A stretch of 64,000 bases of DNA, from the NCBI GenBank assembly GCA_028289445.1, contig JANQPO010000015.1, positions 1-64,000 of the forward strand. Direction: 5' to 3'. The translations under genes were made by a program, and so were the position numbers. This DNA comes from Tepidamorphaceae bacterium (GTDB lineage Bacteria > Pseudomonadota > Alphaproteobacteria > Rhizobiales > JAKSCL01). Shown one piece after another: positions 28,794-37,671 of this stretch (position 1 is its first letter; every line of letters starts with the position of its first letter). The notes beneath the pieces were generated by a model that saw nothing but the letters and a program-made list of their open reading frames with translations, was not told the origin of the DNA and made no database searches.

Positions 28794-30311
28794 ATGAGTA
28801 GAGTCCGCGCGCGCCGGCCGCGCTTTTTTTCTTCGACAACGCTGTTTGCGTCCGTTTCCGCTCTGGTTCTGGCCGGGTGTAGTGGCGATGCCACGCGCTT
28901 TGCCTCCAATCCGTTTCAAGGCCCAATCACCACGGGTTCGCTGACACCGGCCGTCGATATCGGCGGCGGGGTCCAGCCGCAAGCAACGCAGAGCGCCTAT
29001 CCGGCGCAACCGGTCTATCAGCCGCAGGTGACCAGCGCGCCGCAGCCCGTCTATCCCAATCAGCCGATCTACCAGCCGCAGCAGCAGGCTCAGCCGATTT
29101 ATCAACCCCAGCACCAGGCCCAGCCCGTTTATCAGCCGCAGCCCGTCTATCGCCTGCAGCAACAACAACAGCCCATCCAACAGGCTCAACCTGTCTATCC
29201 TCAGCAGACTCAGCAGGTGGCCGCCCCGCAACCGGTCGTCCGTCAACAAACGGCCGCGATCGCGCCTCAGCCCCAACCCGTGTCCGCGCCGACACAACAA
29301 AGCGCCACGCGGCCGGCGACGGTAACGGTCGCGTCTGGCGACACCGCCTACGGCATTGCCTCGCGTTACGGCGTTCCCGTCGGCTCGCTCCTGTCGGCCA
29401 ACGGGATTTCCGATCCATCGCGGTTGCGCGTTGGTCAAACGCTCGTGATCCCGGGCGCATCGCCGGCTCAGGTGCAGCAAGTCGCGGTTCAGGCACCCGC
29501 GCCGCAACCGACACCGGTTACCGTCGATGCCCCGAAAAAGCGGGCCGTCAGGACCCAGACGATCACGGTCACGGATGCCGAGATCACGCCGCGACAGGCG
29601 GGACCCAAGACCCATGTCATCGCTTCGGGGGAAACGCTCTATGGGATCGGCCGCAAGTACGGCGTCTCCGCAAATCAGATCGCGTCGGCGAACGGTATTA
29701 CGGATGCAAGCCGCTTGAAGGTTGGCCAGTCGCTGGTCATTCCGTCAGAAGGCGGTGCGGTTGCCGCGAAACCGGTGCAAACGGCGCGCTTGAGCCAACC
29801 GTCGGTTCAATCCGATGCGTCGCCCAAACCCTATGTACCGCCGGTTGCCGGCACAACGGGACAGGACAAGCCGGCCGCACAGGCCGCTGTCGACAAGAAG
29901 GTCGTGTCTGCGGCGTCTTCCGGAGCGCCGGCCAACAAGTTCCGCTGGCCGGCGGAGGGCCGCATCATCTCCGGTTTCGGACCCAAGACCAACGGCGCCC
30001 ACAACGATGGCATCAACATCGCGATTCCGGAGGGAACGCCGATCCGAGCCGCTGAAAGCGGCGTCGTAGCCTATGCTGGCAACGAGCTGAAAGGATTCGG
30101 CAATCTGGTGCTCATCCGGCATGACAATGATTGGGTTACCGCCTACGCCCACGCCAATACGATGGATGTGAAGCGCGGTGATCGGATCACGCGCGGGCAG
30201 GTGATCGGCACCGCCGGGCAGACCGGCGCCGTCAATTCACCGCAGCTCCACTTCGAGGTTCGCAAGGGCTCCCGTCCGGTCGACCCGATGCAGCATCTCC
30301 AGGCGCTCTAA
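28794..30311 (+). CDS. nlpD: NlpD-like LysM/M23 murein hydrolase activator lipoprotein
   Basis: A 505-residue lipoprotein with lipobox LVLAGC near residue 25. Residues about 60-175 are a Gln/Pro/Tyr/Val repeat tract built on PVYQPQ-like units. Two LysM domains follow (ASGDTAYGIASRYGVPVG ... and SGETLYGIGRKYGVSANQ ...), then a C-terminal M23 domain (AEGRIISGFGPKTNGAHNDG ... LHFEVRKGSRPVDP). The M23 metal set appears altered: HNDGIN replaces the usual HxGxD pattern, as in the activator proteins NlpD and EnvC. It is therefore probably an amidase activator at the septum rather than a peptidase. Confidence 0.9.
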   Translation: MSRVRARRPRFFSSTTLFASVSALVLAGCSGDATRFASNPFQGPITTGSLTPAVDIGGGVQPQATQSAYPAQPVYQPQVTSAPQPVYPNQPIYQPQQQAQPIYQPQHQAQPVYQPQPVYRLQQQQQPIQQAQPVYPQQTQQVAAPQPVVRQQTAAIAPQPQPVSAPTQQSATRPATVTVASGDTAYGIASRYGVPVGSLLSANGISDPSRLRVGQTLVIPGASPAQVQQVAVQAPAPQPTPVTVDAPKKRAVRTQTITVTDAEITPRQAGPKTHVIASGETLYGIGRKYGVSANQIASANGITDASRLKVGQSLVIPSEGGAVAAKPVQTARLSQPSVQSDASPKPYVPPVAGTTGQDKPAAQAAVDKKVVSAASSGAPANKFRWPAEGRIISGFGPKTNGAHNDGINIAIPEGTPIRAAESGVVAYAGNELKGFGNLVLIRHDNDWVTAYAHANTMDVKRGDRITRGQVIGTAGQTGAVNSPQLHFEVRKGSRPVDPMQHLQAL

Positions 30312-31189
30312 TCAAGGGCACTGCCGGCCCGCCCAGCGAGATCTTGAACGAATTGCCATGCCACGCGGCCGGAGCGCGCGCCGCGGGTACGCGACCATTC
30401 AAGCGCATCGGGTCGCCAATCATCTTCTGAAACGCCGATGCCGTGGTGGTCGACATAGGCGCGGACCATGGCCAGGTAGTCGTCCTGGGTGCAATTGTGG
30501 AAGCCGATCCATAATCCGAAGCGGTCCGATAGCGAGACCTTTTCTTCCACCGCCTCCGCGGGATTGATCGCCGTGGAGCGCTCGTTCTCCATCATATCGC
30601 GAGGCAGGAGATGGCGCCGATTCGATGTCGCATAGAAAACGACATTGCGCGGCCGTCCTTCGATGCCGCCCTCAAGCACGGCCTTCAGTGACTTGTAGGA
30701 CGTATCATCCTTGTCGAACGACAAATCGTCGCAAAAGACGATGAAGCGATGGCCGGCGTCGCGAAGCAGAGCCATGAGTTGCGGCAGGCTTTCGATATCC
30801 TCGCGATGGATCTCAACCAGCTTCAATGCCTGAGCCCCATCGGCCAGCGTTGATGCGACCTCGGCATGCACCGCCTTGACCAGCGAACTCTTTCCCATGC
30901 CCTTGGCGCCCCACAACAGCGCATTGTTTGCCGGCAGGCCGGCAGCGAAACGCTGTGTGTTCTCAATCAACGTTTGTCGTTGTGGATCAATGGCCTGGAG
31001 AAGGCCGATATCAACGCGGTTGACCTCTAGGACAGGCCGCAGCAATGGCGGGTTCGCCTGCCAGACAAAGGCATCCGCCGCTGCGAAATCCGGCATATGG
31101 CGCGCGGTGCCGGACGGGTCCAGGCCGTCGGCAATGCGCGTTAGCGCGGCCAGTATATCGGTCAGTTCGGATCGGTCGGTCGGCGCCAT
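30308..31189 (-). CDS. DUF815 family AAA+ ATP-binding protein
   Basis: A 293-residue P-loop ATPase of the DUF815 family. Walker A is GAKGMGKSSLVKAV (residues about 94-107) and Walker B is RFIVFCDDLSF. A sensor region ATSNRRHLL follows, then an Arg-containing lid region (SRTRGARSGRVAWQFVQDL). The family is widespread but its client is unknown. The gene is convergent with nlpD (4-nt overlap of stops) and divergent from yajC. Confidence 0.88.
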   Translation of the reverse strand: MAPTDRSELTDILAALTRIADGLDPSGTARHMPDFAAADAFVWQANPPLLRPVLEVNRVDIGLLQAIDPQRQTLIENTQRFAAGLPANNALLWGAKGMGKSSLVKAVHAEVASTLADGAQALKLVEIHREDIESLPQLMALLRDAGHRFIVFCDDLSFDKDDTSYKSLKAVLEGGIEGRPRNVVFYATSNRRHLLPRDMMENERSTAINPAEAVEEKVSLSDRFGLWIGFHNCTQDDYLAMVRAYVDHHGIGVSEDDWRPDALEWSRTRGARSGRVAWQFVQDLAGRAGSALD

Positions 31190-31409
31190 GATCTCATCCA
31201 GTTTTGGTCCGGCGCACGCTAATCGTTCGCCGCAATGCCCTCAAGGCCGATTGCCCAGCGCGCCCAAGCGCATATTCCCGACAAATCTCGTCGCTCGCGC
31301 TTGAAAAGCCGGGATTGGCGGATAATATCCCGCAAAACTTCGAGCCGCGTTGGCTCGGTCGATAGCGCGCCGCCAATTGATAGAGCGGCGCTCATGTTTC
31401 GGAGACCCC

Positions 31410-31748
31410 ATGTTCATTTCGCCTGCATTCGCTCAGGGCGCCCCCGCCGGTGGCGGCGATTTCCTGATCTCCATCCTGCCCTTCGTGATGATCTTCGTGA
31501 TCATCTACTTCCTGATCATCCGCCCGCAGCAGAAGCGAGTGAAGGAGCACAAAGAGATGGTCGCGGGGGTCCGGCGCGGCGACACGGTGGTCACCAATGG
31601 TGGCCTCATCGGCAAAGTGACCAAAGTCACCGACGATCATGAAGCGCAGATCGAAGTGGCGGACGGCGTACGCGTCAAGATCGTGCGTCAGATGATTTCC
31701 GATGTCCGTTCGAAGGGCGAGCCCGCGAAGGACGACGCGGCAACGTGA
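31410..31748 (+). CDS. yajC: Preprotein translocase subunit YajC
   Basis: A 112-residue inner-membrane accessory protein of SecDF. ATG 31410 follows GGAG. One membrane helix is present (FLISILPFVMIFVIIYFLII), then the conserved RPQQKRVKEHKEM and GDTVVTNGGLIGKV. It leads the yajC-secD-secF operon, 63 nt before secD. Confidence 0.96.
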   Translation: MFISPAFAQGAPAGGGDFLISILPFVMIFVIIYFLIIRPQQKRVKEHKEMVAGVRRGDTVVTNGGLIGKVTKVTDDHEAQIEVADGVRVKIVRQMISDVRSKGEPAKDDAAT

Positions 31749-31811
31749 CGGTGTGTGGGTCGACGCCCACCATGCTTCGGAATCAAGATGTGAAGGTCAC
31801 AGCATAACCTG

Positions 31812-33419
31812 ATGCTTTATTTCCCGAAATGGAAGGTCATCTTGATCCTCGCCGCGGCGGTGATCGGCGTCCTATGCGTCCTCCCGAACTTTGTCGCCAA
31901 GGAGCGGCTGGCGTCCCTGCCGGACTGGTTCCCCAAGAGCCAGCTTGTGCTCGGCCTCGATCTCCAGGGCGGATCGCACCTTCTGCTTGAGGTCGATACC
32001 GATGTGGTCAAGGCGGAGCGGGTCGAGGCTTTGCGCGATGACGCGCGCCGCATCCTGCGGGAAGCCCGGATCGGCTACACCAATTTGCGCGGGTCCGGCC
32101 AAACGGTCACGCTGAGCTTGCGTGATGTCGCCGACGTCGAAAACGCCCGCAGTCAACTCCAGGAACTCGAAACATCGGGATTGCAAACGATTCTGGGGCC
32201 CGGCGCGGCGGCCGAGGTCGAGATCGATGGCGCGGCCGATGGCACGTTTACGCTGACCGTGACCGACGACGGTCTGCGGCAAAGGGTCAACTCCGCGGTT
32301 GAGCAGTCGATTGAAATCGTTCGTCGGCGCATTGACGAATTGGGCACGACGGAACCCAACATTCAGCGCCAGGGCGCCGACCGCATATTGGTTCAGGTGC
32401 CTGGCCTGCAAGACCCCGAGCGGCTCAAGGCGCTGCTCGGCCAAACCGCTAAGATGACATTCCGCTTGGTCGACGTGACGGCGTCGGTCCAACAGGCGGT
32501 TGAGGGCCGGGCACCGGCTGGGACCGAGCTGCTCTACTCGTTGGACGATCCGCCCATTCCCTTCGTGGTGGAGCGGCGCATCATGGTGTCCGGCGAAAGT
32601 CTCGTCGACGCGCAACCGAGCTTCGACCAGCGCACGAATGAGCCGGTCGTCACCTTCCGCTTCGACACTTCAGGCGCCCGTCGTTTCGGCCAGGTGACCC
32701 AGCAAAACGTCGGTCGCCCATTCGCCATCGTGCTCGATGACGAAGTGGTCAGCGCGCCGGTGATCCAGGAACCGATCCTTGGTGGGTCGGGTCAAATCAG
32801 CGGCGACTTCACGGTTGAACAGGCGAACGACCTCGCGATCCTCTTACGGGCCGGTGCGCTGCCCGCACCCTTGACGATCTTGGAGGAGCGCACCGTCGGT
32901 CCGGGGCTCGGTGCCGATTCTGTCGCGGCCGGCGAGACCGCCGCGATCATCGCGCTGCTGCTCGTCATGATGTTCATGATGATCAGCTACAATTTGTTCG
33001 GCATCATCTCTGCCGTCGCGCTAACGACGAACATCGCGCTCGTGATGGGTGTCCTGTCCGTCCTTCAAGCGACACTGACGCTTCCGGGCATCGCCGGCAT
33101 TGTCTTGACCGTCGGCATGGCCGTCGATGCCAACGTTGTCATCTACGAGCGTATCCGCGAAGAGGTCGCCGCCGGAAAGTCGGCGATTGCCTCGATCGAC
33201 GCCGGCTTCAGTCGGGCGCTTGGAACGATCCTGGACGCCAATATCACCACGTTCATCGCCGCCATCATTCTGTTTTACCTAGGCTCAGGGCCGATCCGAG
33301 GCTTCGCGATAACCCTGGCCATCGGCATCGTGACGACGGTGTTCACGGCGTTCACGCTGACGCGGCTGATCGTTGCCGCTTGGGTGCGCTGGCGCCGCCC
33401 CTCCGCCATTCCGATCTGA
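31812..33419 (+). CDS. secD: Protein translocase subunit SecD
   Basis: A 535-residue proton-driven export motor subunit. The N-terminal helix is followed by the D1 motif GLDLQGGSHLLLEVD, the large periplasmic P1 domain, and five C-terminal helices beginning at about residue 373. The family signatures VGPGLGADSV and GMAVDANVVIYERIREE (shown as GMAVDANVVIYERI) are present. Confidence 0.98.
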   Translation: MLYFPKWKVILILAAAVIGVLCVLPNFVAKERLASLPDWFPKSQLVLGLDLQGGSHLLLEVDTDVVKAERVEALRDDARRILREARIGYTNLRGSGQTVTLSLRDVADVENARSQLQELETSGLQTILGPGAAAEVEIDGAADGTFTLTVTDDGLRQRVNSAVEQSIEIVRRRIDELGTTEPNIQRQGADRILVQVPGLQDPERLKALLGQTAKMTFRLVDVTASVQQAVEGRAPAGTELLYSLDDPPIPFVVERRIMVSGESLVDAQPSFDQRTNEPVVTFRFDTSGARRFGQVTQQNVGRPFAIVLDDEVVSAPVIQEPILGGSGQISGDFTVEQANDLAILLRAGALPAPLTILEERTVGPGLGADSVAAGETAAIIALLLVMMFMMISYNLFGIISAVALTTNIALVMGVLSVLQATLTLPGIAGIVLTVGMAVDANVVIYERIREEVAAGKSAIASIDAGFSRALGTILDANITTFIAAIILFYLGSGPIRGFAITLAIGIVTTVFTAFTLTRLIVAAWVRWRRPSAIPI

Positions 33420-33441
33420 CGCGAGAAGGGATCTCGACACC

Positions 33442-34380
33442 GTGTTCAAACTCCGCCTCGTACCGCAGGACACGAAATTCCGGTTCATCACGCTGCGCCG
33501 GATCGCTTTTCCGCTGTCGATCATCACCGCGTTGACATCGATCGTCCTGTTCTTCTCGATTGGGTTGAACACCGGCATCGACTTTCAGGGCGGCACGATG
33601 ATCGAGGTGCGCACAACCGATGGTCCGGCCAATATCGCTGACTTTCGCGCGACGCTCGGCACGCTCAACCTCGGCGATGTGCAGATTCAAGAATTCGGGC
33701 AGCCGACCGACGTCTTGATCCGCGTTGTTCGCCAGGAGGGCGGGGAACAAGCGCAGCAGGCCGTCGTTGCAAAGGTTCGAGACGCGCTTGGCGACAATCT
33801 GGAGTATCGCCGGGTCGAAGTGGTGGGACCGCGCGTTTCCGGCGAACTCGCGCGCAGTGGCTTTATCGCCGTCGTCTCGGCGATCTTCGCCGTACTCGTC
33901 TACATCTGGTTTCGCTTTGAGTGGCAGTTCGCGATCGGCGCCATTATCGCGCTGGTCCACGACGTCGTGATCACGATCGGCTTCTTCGCGCTGACCCGCC
34001 TGGAGTTCAACCTGTCGTCGATCGCGGCTATTTTGGCCATTGTCGGCTACTCGTTGAACGATACTGTCATCGTCTACGACCGCATTCGCGAGAAACTGCG
34101 CAAATACAAGAAGATGTCGATGCCGGACCTGCTTGACTTCGCCATCAACAAGACCCTGTCGCGCACCGTCATGACCTCGGTGACGACGCTCTTGGCGCTC
34201 TTTGCGCTCTTCTTTTTCGGCGGTGAGGTCATCCGCAGCTTCACCGGCGCCATGATTTTCGGCGTTCTGATCGGTACGTATTCGTCGATCTTCATCGCCG
34301 CCGCTGTGTTGTTGTTCTTCAACATCAAACGCGAGGGCGTGGGCGCGGCAAAGGCGGCGGCCGAAACGCCGGCAACCTGA
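33442..34380 (+). CDS. secF: Protein translocase subunit SecF
   Basis: A 312-residue partner of SecD. The start GTG 33442 lies 22 nt after secD. Motifs are NTGIDFQGGTMIEV in the first periplasmic loop and GYSLNDTVIVYDRIRE in helix 4. Six membrane helices are visible. Confidence 0.97.
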   Translation: MFKLRLVPQDTKFRFITLRRIAFPLSIITALTSIVLFFSIGLNTGIDFQGGTMIEVRTTDGPANIADFRATLGTLNLGDVQIQEFGQPTDVLIRVVRQEGGEQAQQAVVAKVRDALGDNLEYRRVEVVGPRVSGELARSGFIAVVSAIFAVLVYIWFRFEWQFAIGAIIALVHDVVITIGFFALTRLEFNLSSIAAILAIVGYSLNDTVIVYDRIREKLRKYKKMSMPDLLDFAINKTLSRTVMTSVTTLLALFALFFFGGEVIRSFTGAMIFGVLIGTYSSIFIAAAVLLFFNIKREGVGAAKAAAETPAT

Positions 34381-34390
34381 GGGCCGTGCC

Positions 34391-34768
34391 ATGCAAATGT
34401 CCGAGGCGCGGTTTCCAGGAACCGCGCCGATCGACGCCTATGGCAATGGCGGTTTTCGCTTTGCCGACATGTCCCACAAGGGATCGGTCTTGTGCCTTCC
34501 GGATGCCATCACCGCTTGGCGTCCGGCCACGATGGACGACGTGACGGAGGCCGATTTCGCCGCGGTGTTCCGATCGGACGCGAAGCCGGAGCTTTTGCTT
34601 CTAGGGACTGGTGAGACCGCCGCGCCAATCCCGGAAGCGTGGCGTCTCATGTTTCGCGCCGAGACCGTGCGTCTTGATGCAATGACGACGGGCGCGGCAG
34701 CGCGCACCTACAACCTATTGCTTGCCGAAGGGCGCAGTGTCGGCGCGGCGCTTCTGGCCGTTGACTGA
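34391..34768 (+). CDS. Mth938-like domain protein (NDUFAF3/AAMDC type)
   Basis: A 125-residue single-domain protein of the Mth938-like (DUF498) fold, with the typical IDAYGNGGFRF near the N-terminus and PELLLLGTGETAAPIPE in the middle. The mitochondrial complex I assembly factor NDUFAF3 belongs to the same family. It begins 10 nt after secF and overlaps the next gene, a squalene/phytoene-synthase-like protein resembling NDUFAF6. A role in respiratory complex I assembly is therefore an attractive inference. Confidence 0.82.
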   Translation: MQMSEARFPGTAPIDAYGNGGFRFADMSHKGSVLCLPDAITAWRPATMDDVTEADFAAVFRSDAKPELLLLGTGETAAPIPEAWRLMFRAETVRLDAMTTGAAARTYNLLLAEGRSVGAALLAVD

Positions 34769-35612
34769 CCAGCACCTGGATTCCCTCTGCGCAGACCTTG
34801 TTCGCGAGGGCGATAAGGATCGCTTCCTGGCAACGCTCTTCATCGATGCCGCCAAGCGCGACGCGGTGTTCGCGCTTTACGCTTTCAATCTCGAGATCGC
34901 CCGGCTTCGCGAACTGGTTTCAGAGCCCATCCCGGGCGAAATGCGCCTCCAGTGGTGGCGTGAGATCCTGGACGGAGCGCGTAGCGGCGAGGCCATGGCC
35001 CACCCGGTCGCGTCCGCGCTTCTTAAAGCAATCAGCGACCATAGCCTCCCAGTCGCGCCGCTCCAGGCGCTGATCGAGGCGCGCACCTTCGATCTTTATG
35101 ATGATCCAATGCCCAGCCTGAACGATCTGGAGGGCTATTGCGGCGAGACCGCGTCGGCGCTGTTTCAACTTGTCGCATTGATCCTCAACGATGGCCGCGA
35201 TCCCGGCACTGCGGACGTATCGGGCCACGGCGGCGTGGCCTATGCATTGGCGGGGCTGATGCGCGCCTTGCCCATTCACGCCCGGCGCGGGCAGGTCTTT
35301 CTCCCCGCCGATTTGATTGCCGCGCACAGCGCTGATGTTGCTGACATCCGGTCGGGGCGCGGTACCCCGGCGATACGAGCGCTTTTGGCCAGTATGCGGG
35401 ATATCACTGCGGATCACCTGTCAAAAGCACGCGCCGCGTTCGTTGAAGCACCACACGCGGTCCGGCCTGCCTTTTTGCCGCTTGCCCTCGTCGAGCCGCA
35501 TTTGCGCGCAATGGCACGGACAAGCGGTGACCCGTTCACGGCAAAGGAGGCGTTACCGCAATGGCGCCGGCAATGGGTTCTGTTTCGCGCCGCGCGAAAA
35601 GGCACGTTCTAG
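34737..35612 (+). CDS. Squalene/phytoene synthase-like protein (NDUFAF6 type)
   Basis: A 291-residue all-helical protein of the trans-isoprenyl synthase fold (RDAVFALYAFNLEIARLREL, seen as VFALYAFNLEIARL; MRLQWWREILDG; YCGETASALFQL). The aspartate-rich metal motifs of true phytoene synthases are missing at both expected helices, so it is probably non-catalytic, like the complex I assembly factor NDUFAF6. The start is uncertain (GTG 34737 or TTG 34761), both overlapping the Mth938-like gene. Its stop codon TAG is formed by the left end of the mobile element at 35612. Confidence 0.8.
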   Translation: MSARRFWPLTDQHLDSLCADLVREGDKDRFLATLFIDAAKRDAVFALYAFNLEIARLRELVSEPIPGEMRLQWWREILDGARSGEAMAHPVASALLKAISDHSLPVAPLQALIEARTFDLYDDPMPSLNDLEGYCGETASALFQLVALILNDGRDPGTADVSGHGGVAYALAGLMRALPIHARRGQVFLPADLIAAHSADVADIRSGRGTPAIRALLASMRDITADHLSKARAAFVEAPHAVRPAFLPLALVEPHLRAMARTSGDPFTAKEALPQWRRQWVLFRAARKGTF

Positions 35613-35885
35613 AGCATTTCCAGTGAACATTGGATCATTCTGACGGAGCGATTTTGTGACAAGATCAAGTGAAAGCCCGAAGGGCATATCCGGCGATACG
35701 TTCAAGGGATTTTGCGCAGATATTGGCGCAAAAGCGCCCGTCCCTTCGGGTTTCCGATTGGCGGGCGCCTGACCGCGAATCGGTCTTGCCCGATGCGCCG
35801 GCATCGCGCTGCGACCGTTTCGCGGCCGGATCGCACACGCCAATCGAGAAACAGAACTGACCCAATGTTCACTGGAAATGCTCTA
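35610..35885. mobile_element. 272-bp MITE-like element with TA duplication (element A)
   Basis: The element occupies 35612-35883. It has perfect 22-bp terminal inverted repeats: GAGCATTTCC... at 35612-35633 and its complement at 35862-35883. Imperfect pairing extends to about 35642/35852. It is flanked by TA at 35610-35611 and 35884-35885, as expected for Tc1/mariner/IS630-type targets. No transposase is encoded. The interior holds stems such as TTTTGCGC/GCGCAAAA and CCCGAAGGG/CCCTTCGGG. Removing the element plus one TA restores TTC-TAA at the end of the upstream gene, followed 12 nt later by the ATG at 35899 with GGTGA in between. It therefore split a tight operon. Related short repeats beginning AGAGCAT are common in Rhizobiales. 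Confidence 0.85.
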
Positions 35886-35898
35886 ATCAGGTGATCAC

Positions 35899-37668
35899 AT
35901 GGCTTCTCTAGCAGGCGTGTTCCGAAGACTGATCCAACTGCTGGACCTGAAAACCGGGTTCTGGCGGTTTCCCGCGTCGTTCGTCGTGGCGGCGATCGGA
36001 ACGCTGATCATCGTTTGGGACCAGGCGGTTCGCGACGTTCCAGATCTCTTGTCCGATCAAATCTTTCCCGGTCTGGTGATCGGTTTCTTCGCAGCGATGC
36101 TAACCACGCTGGCTGCCGAAAAGCGAAACGTTCCGGTCCGACGTCACACGATCTATGGCGCCATTGCGTGCGCCATGGGGTTAGCCGCGTTTTTTCTGCC
36201 TGAGCCGTGGCGGCCGGCGCCGACCGAGTTTCCCATCATGACGGCCGTAGGGCTGGCATTTCTCGCAGGCATCGCGGCGTTTCCGATCAAGGCACCCAAT
36301 CTCGATCGGTTCTGGGTCTGGCACGCACGCACGATCGTCTACGGTGTGCTCGCCTATCTTGGCGCCGGTCTGTTCCTCCTCGGCATTGCGGCGGTGGACA
36401 GTGCACTGGACGTCCTCTTCAATGTCGATCTCGGCAATTTCGTCTTCGAGGTCATCTCACCGATCGCCATTCTATTCCTTGCACCGGCGGCATGGCTGTC
36501 GATGATCCCGCGTGTCGCCGATCTGCCGGCCGAAATCGGCAGCGAGGACAATGTGATCCGTCGCGCGGTGTCCGTTCTTGCCCAGTTCGTTGCGGCGCCG
36601 CTGCTTGCCATCTATGCAGTGCTCCTAATCGCATATGCGGCGAAGATCGCGGTCACGGGTGTTCTACCCGTCAATCAAATCGGCTGGATGGTCACCGCAT
36701 TCGGCGTGGTCGGCGCGGCGACGATCCTGGCCCTTTATCCAGATCGCGAGAGCGGAAACAGGTTGGCGCTCATCTTCTGGCGATACTGGTTCGCCGCGAC
36801 CCTAATCCCGATCGCGCTACTGTTCGTCGCGGTCTATGTCCGCATCGCGGCTTATGGGTTGACGGAGGAGCGCGTCCTTCTCGTCTTGGGCGCGGTCTGG
36901 CTATTGACGCTTGGCATCGTCTTCGCCATCAGCCGAAGCGCACGCGATATCCGCTTGATCTCCGGTTTGGCCGGCGTGTTGCTCCTCATCTTCTCCTTTG
37001 GTCCCCAGGGACTGGTTGGCCTGTCGATCGCCAGTCAGGCGACGCGGTTCCAAGCGATGATCACGCAGGCCGGTGGGCCGACCACCAGCTTGAGCGCAGA
37101 GAGCGTCTCCGATGATGTTGCGCGGGAGTTACGCGAGACGATCCGCTATCTCAAAGGTCGCGATGATGACCTATCGCGGCTTCGGGCTACCGCTGAGACC
37201 ATGGGCTGGCCTGGCGACGGTGGCGGGGACGAAACGCTTGAGGCCTTTCTCATCGCCAAGCTTGATCTCAATCGCCTGCCGGCGCGGACACCGACGCACT
37301 CGTTGGTGGCCCATGCTGATTTCGGGGTGGTTGAGGCGGCGAACGGCGCGCGGCTGGTCGGACCTATTCCGGTTCGACGCTGGGTTGACAACCCCGACGA
37401 AGCGGGCGTTCACGGGTTCGGCCTGTCCATCGACGCGTTCAAGCTGACGATCGACCGGCACGGAGAGGCGCGAACCTTGGACCTGCGGGAAGTCGGCGGC
37501 GACCGCGACGGTCGGCTTGCCGCGTTGAGTGATCTGACCACGACGCTCGACTTTCCGGACGCCAAGGTCCACGTCGTCTTCCTGGATTATCGCCTGTCGA
37601 TCGATCGCGACGATACCTATGTTTTCGACGGCGAGATTCTGCTGCTCGAAACACCGAAGGGGCCTTAG
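35899..37668 (+). CDS. DUF4153 family membrane protein
   Basis: A 589-residue protein with about 11-12 membrane helices in residues 20-385 (for example LVIGFFAAMLTTLAAE, VYGVLAYLGAGLFLLGIAAV, LLLIFSFGPQGLVGLSIA), followed by a soluble C-terminal domain of about 190 residues. YVRIAAYGLTEERVLLVLGAVW is the DUF4153 hallmark, quoted here as YVRIAAYGLTEERVLLVLG. The function is unknown. Before element A inserted, it followed the NDUFAF6-like gene by only 12 nt. Confidence 0.8.
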   Translation: MASLAGVFRRLIQLLDLKTGFWRFPASFVVAAIGTLIIVWDQAVRDVPDLLSDQIFPGLVIGFFAAMLTTLAAEKRNVPVRRHTIYGAIACAMGLAAFFLPEPWRPAPTEFPIMTAVGLAFLAGIAAFPIKAPNLDRFWVWHARTIVYGVLAYLGAGLFLLGIAAVDSALDVLFNVDLGNFVFEVISPIAILFLAPAAWLSMIPRVADLPAEIGSEDNVIRRAVSVLAQFVAAPLLAIYAVLLIAYAAKIAVTGVLPVNQIGWMVTAFGVVGAATILALYPDRESGNRLALIFWRYWFAATLIPIALLFVAVYVRIAAYGLTEERVLLVLGAVWLLTLGIVFAISRSARDIRLISGLAGVLLLIFSFGPQGLVGLSIASQATRFQAMITQAGGPTTSLSAESVSDDVARELRETIRYLKGRDDDLSRLRATAETMGWPGDGGGDETLEAFLIAKLDLNRLPARTPTHSLVAHADFGVVEAANGARLVGPIPVRRWVDNPDEAGVHGFGLSIDAFKLTIDRHGEARTLDLREVGGDRDGRLAALSDLTTTLDFPDAKVHVVFLDYRLSIDRDDTYVFDGEILLLETPKGP

Positions 37669-37671
37669 CGG

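Noticed and set aside
28794-30311. Active M23 peptidase
   Set aside because: The metal-binding pattern is altered (HNDGIN instead of HxGxD), so an amidase activator is the safer call.
36207-37115. Frame of 302 codons overlapping the DUF4153 gene on the same strand
   Set aside because: The frame is rich in Arg, His and Gly with no membrane pattern, whereas the DUF4153 frame shows clean helices.
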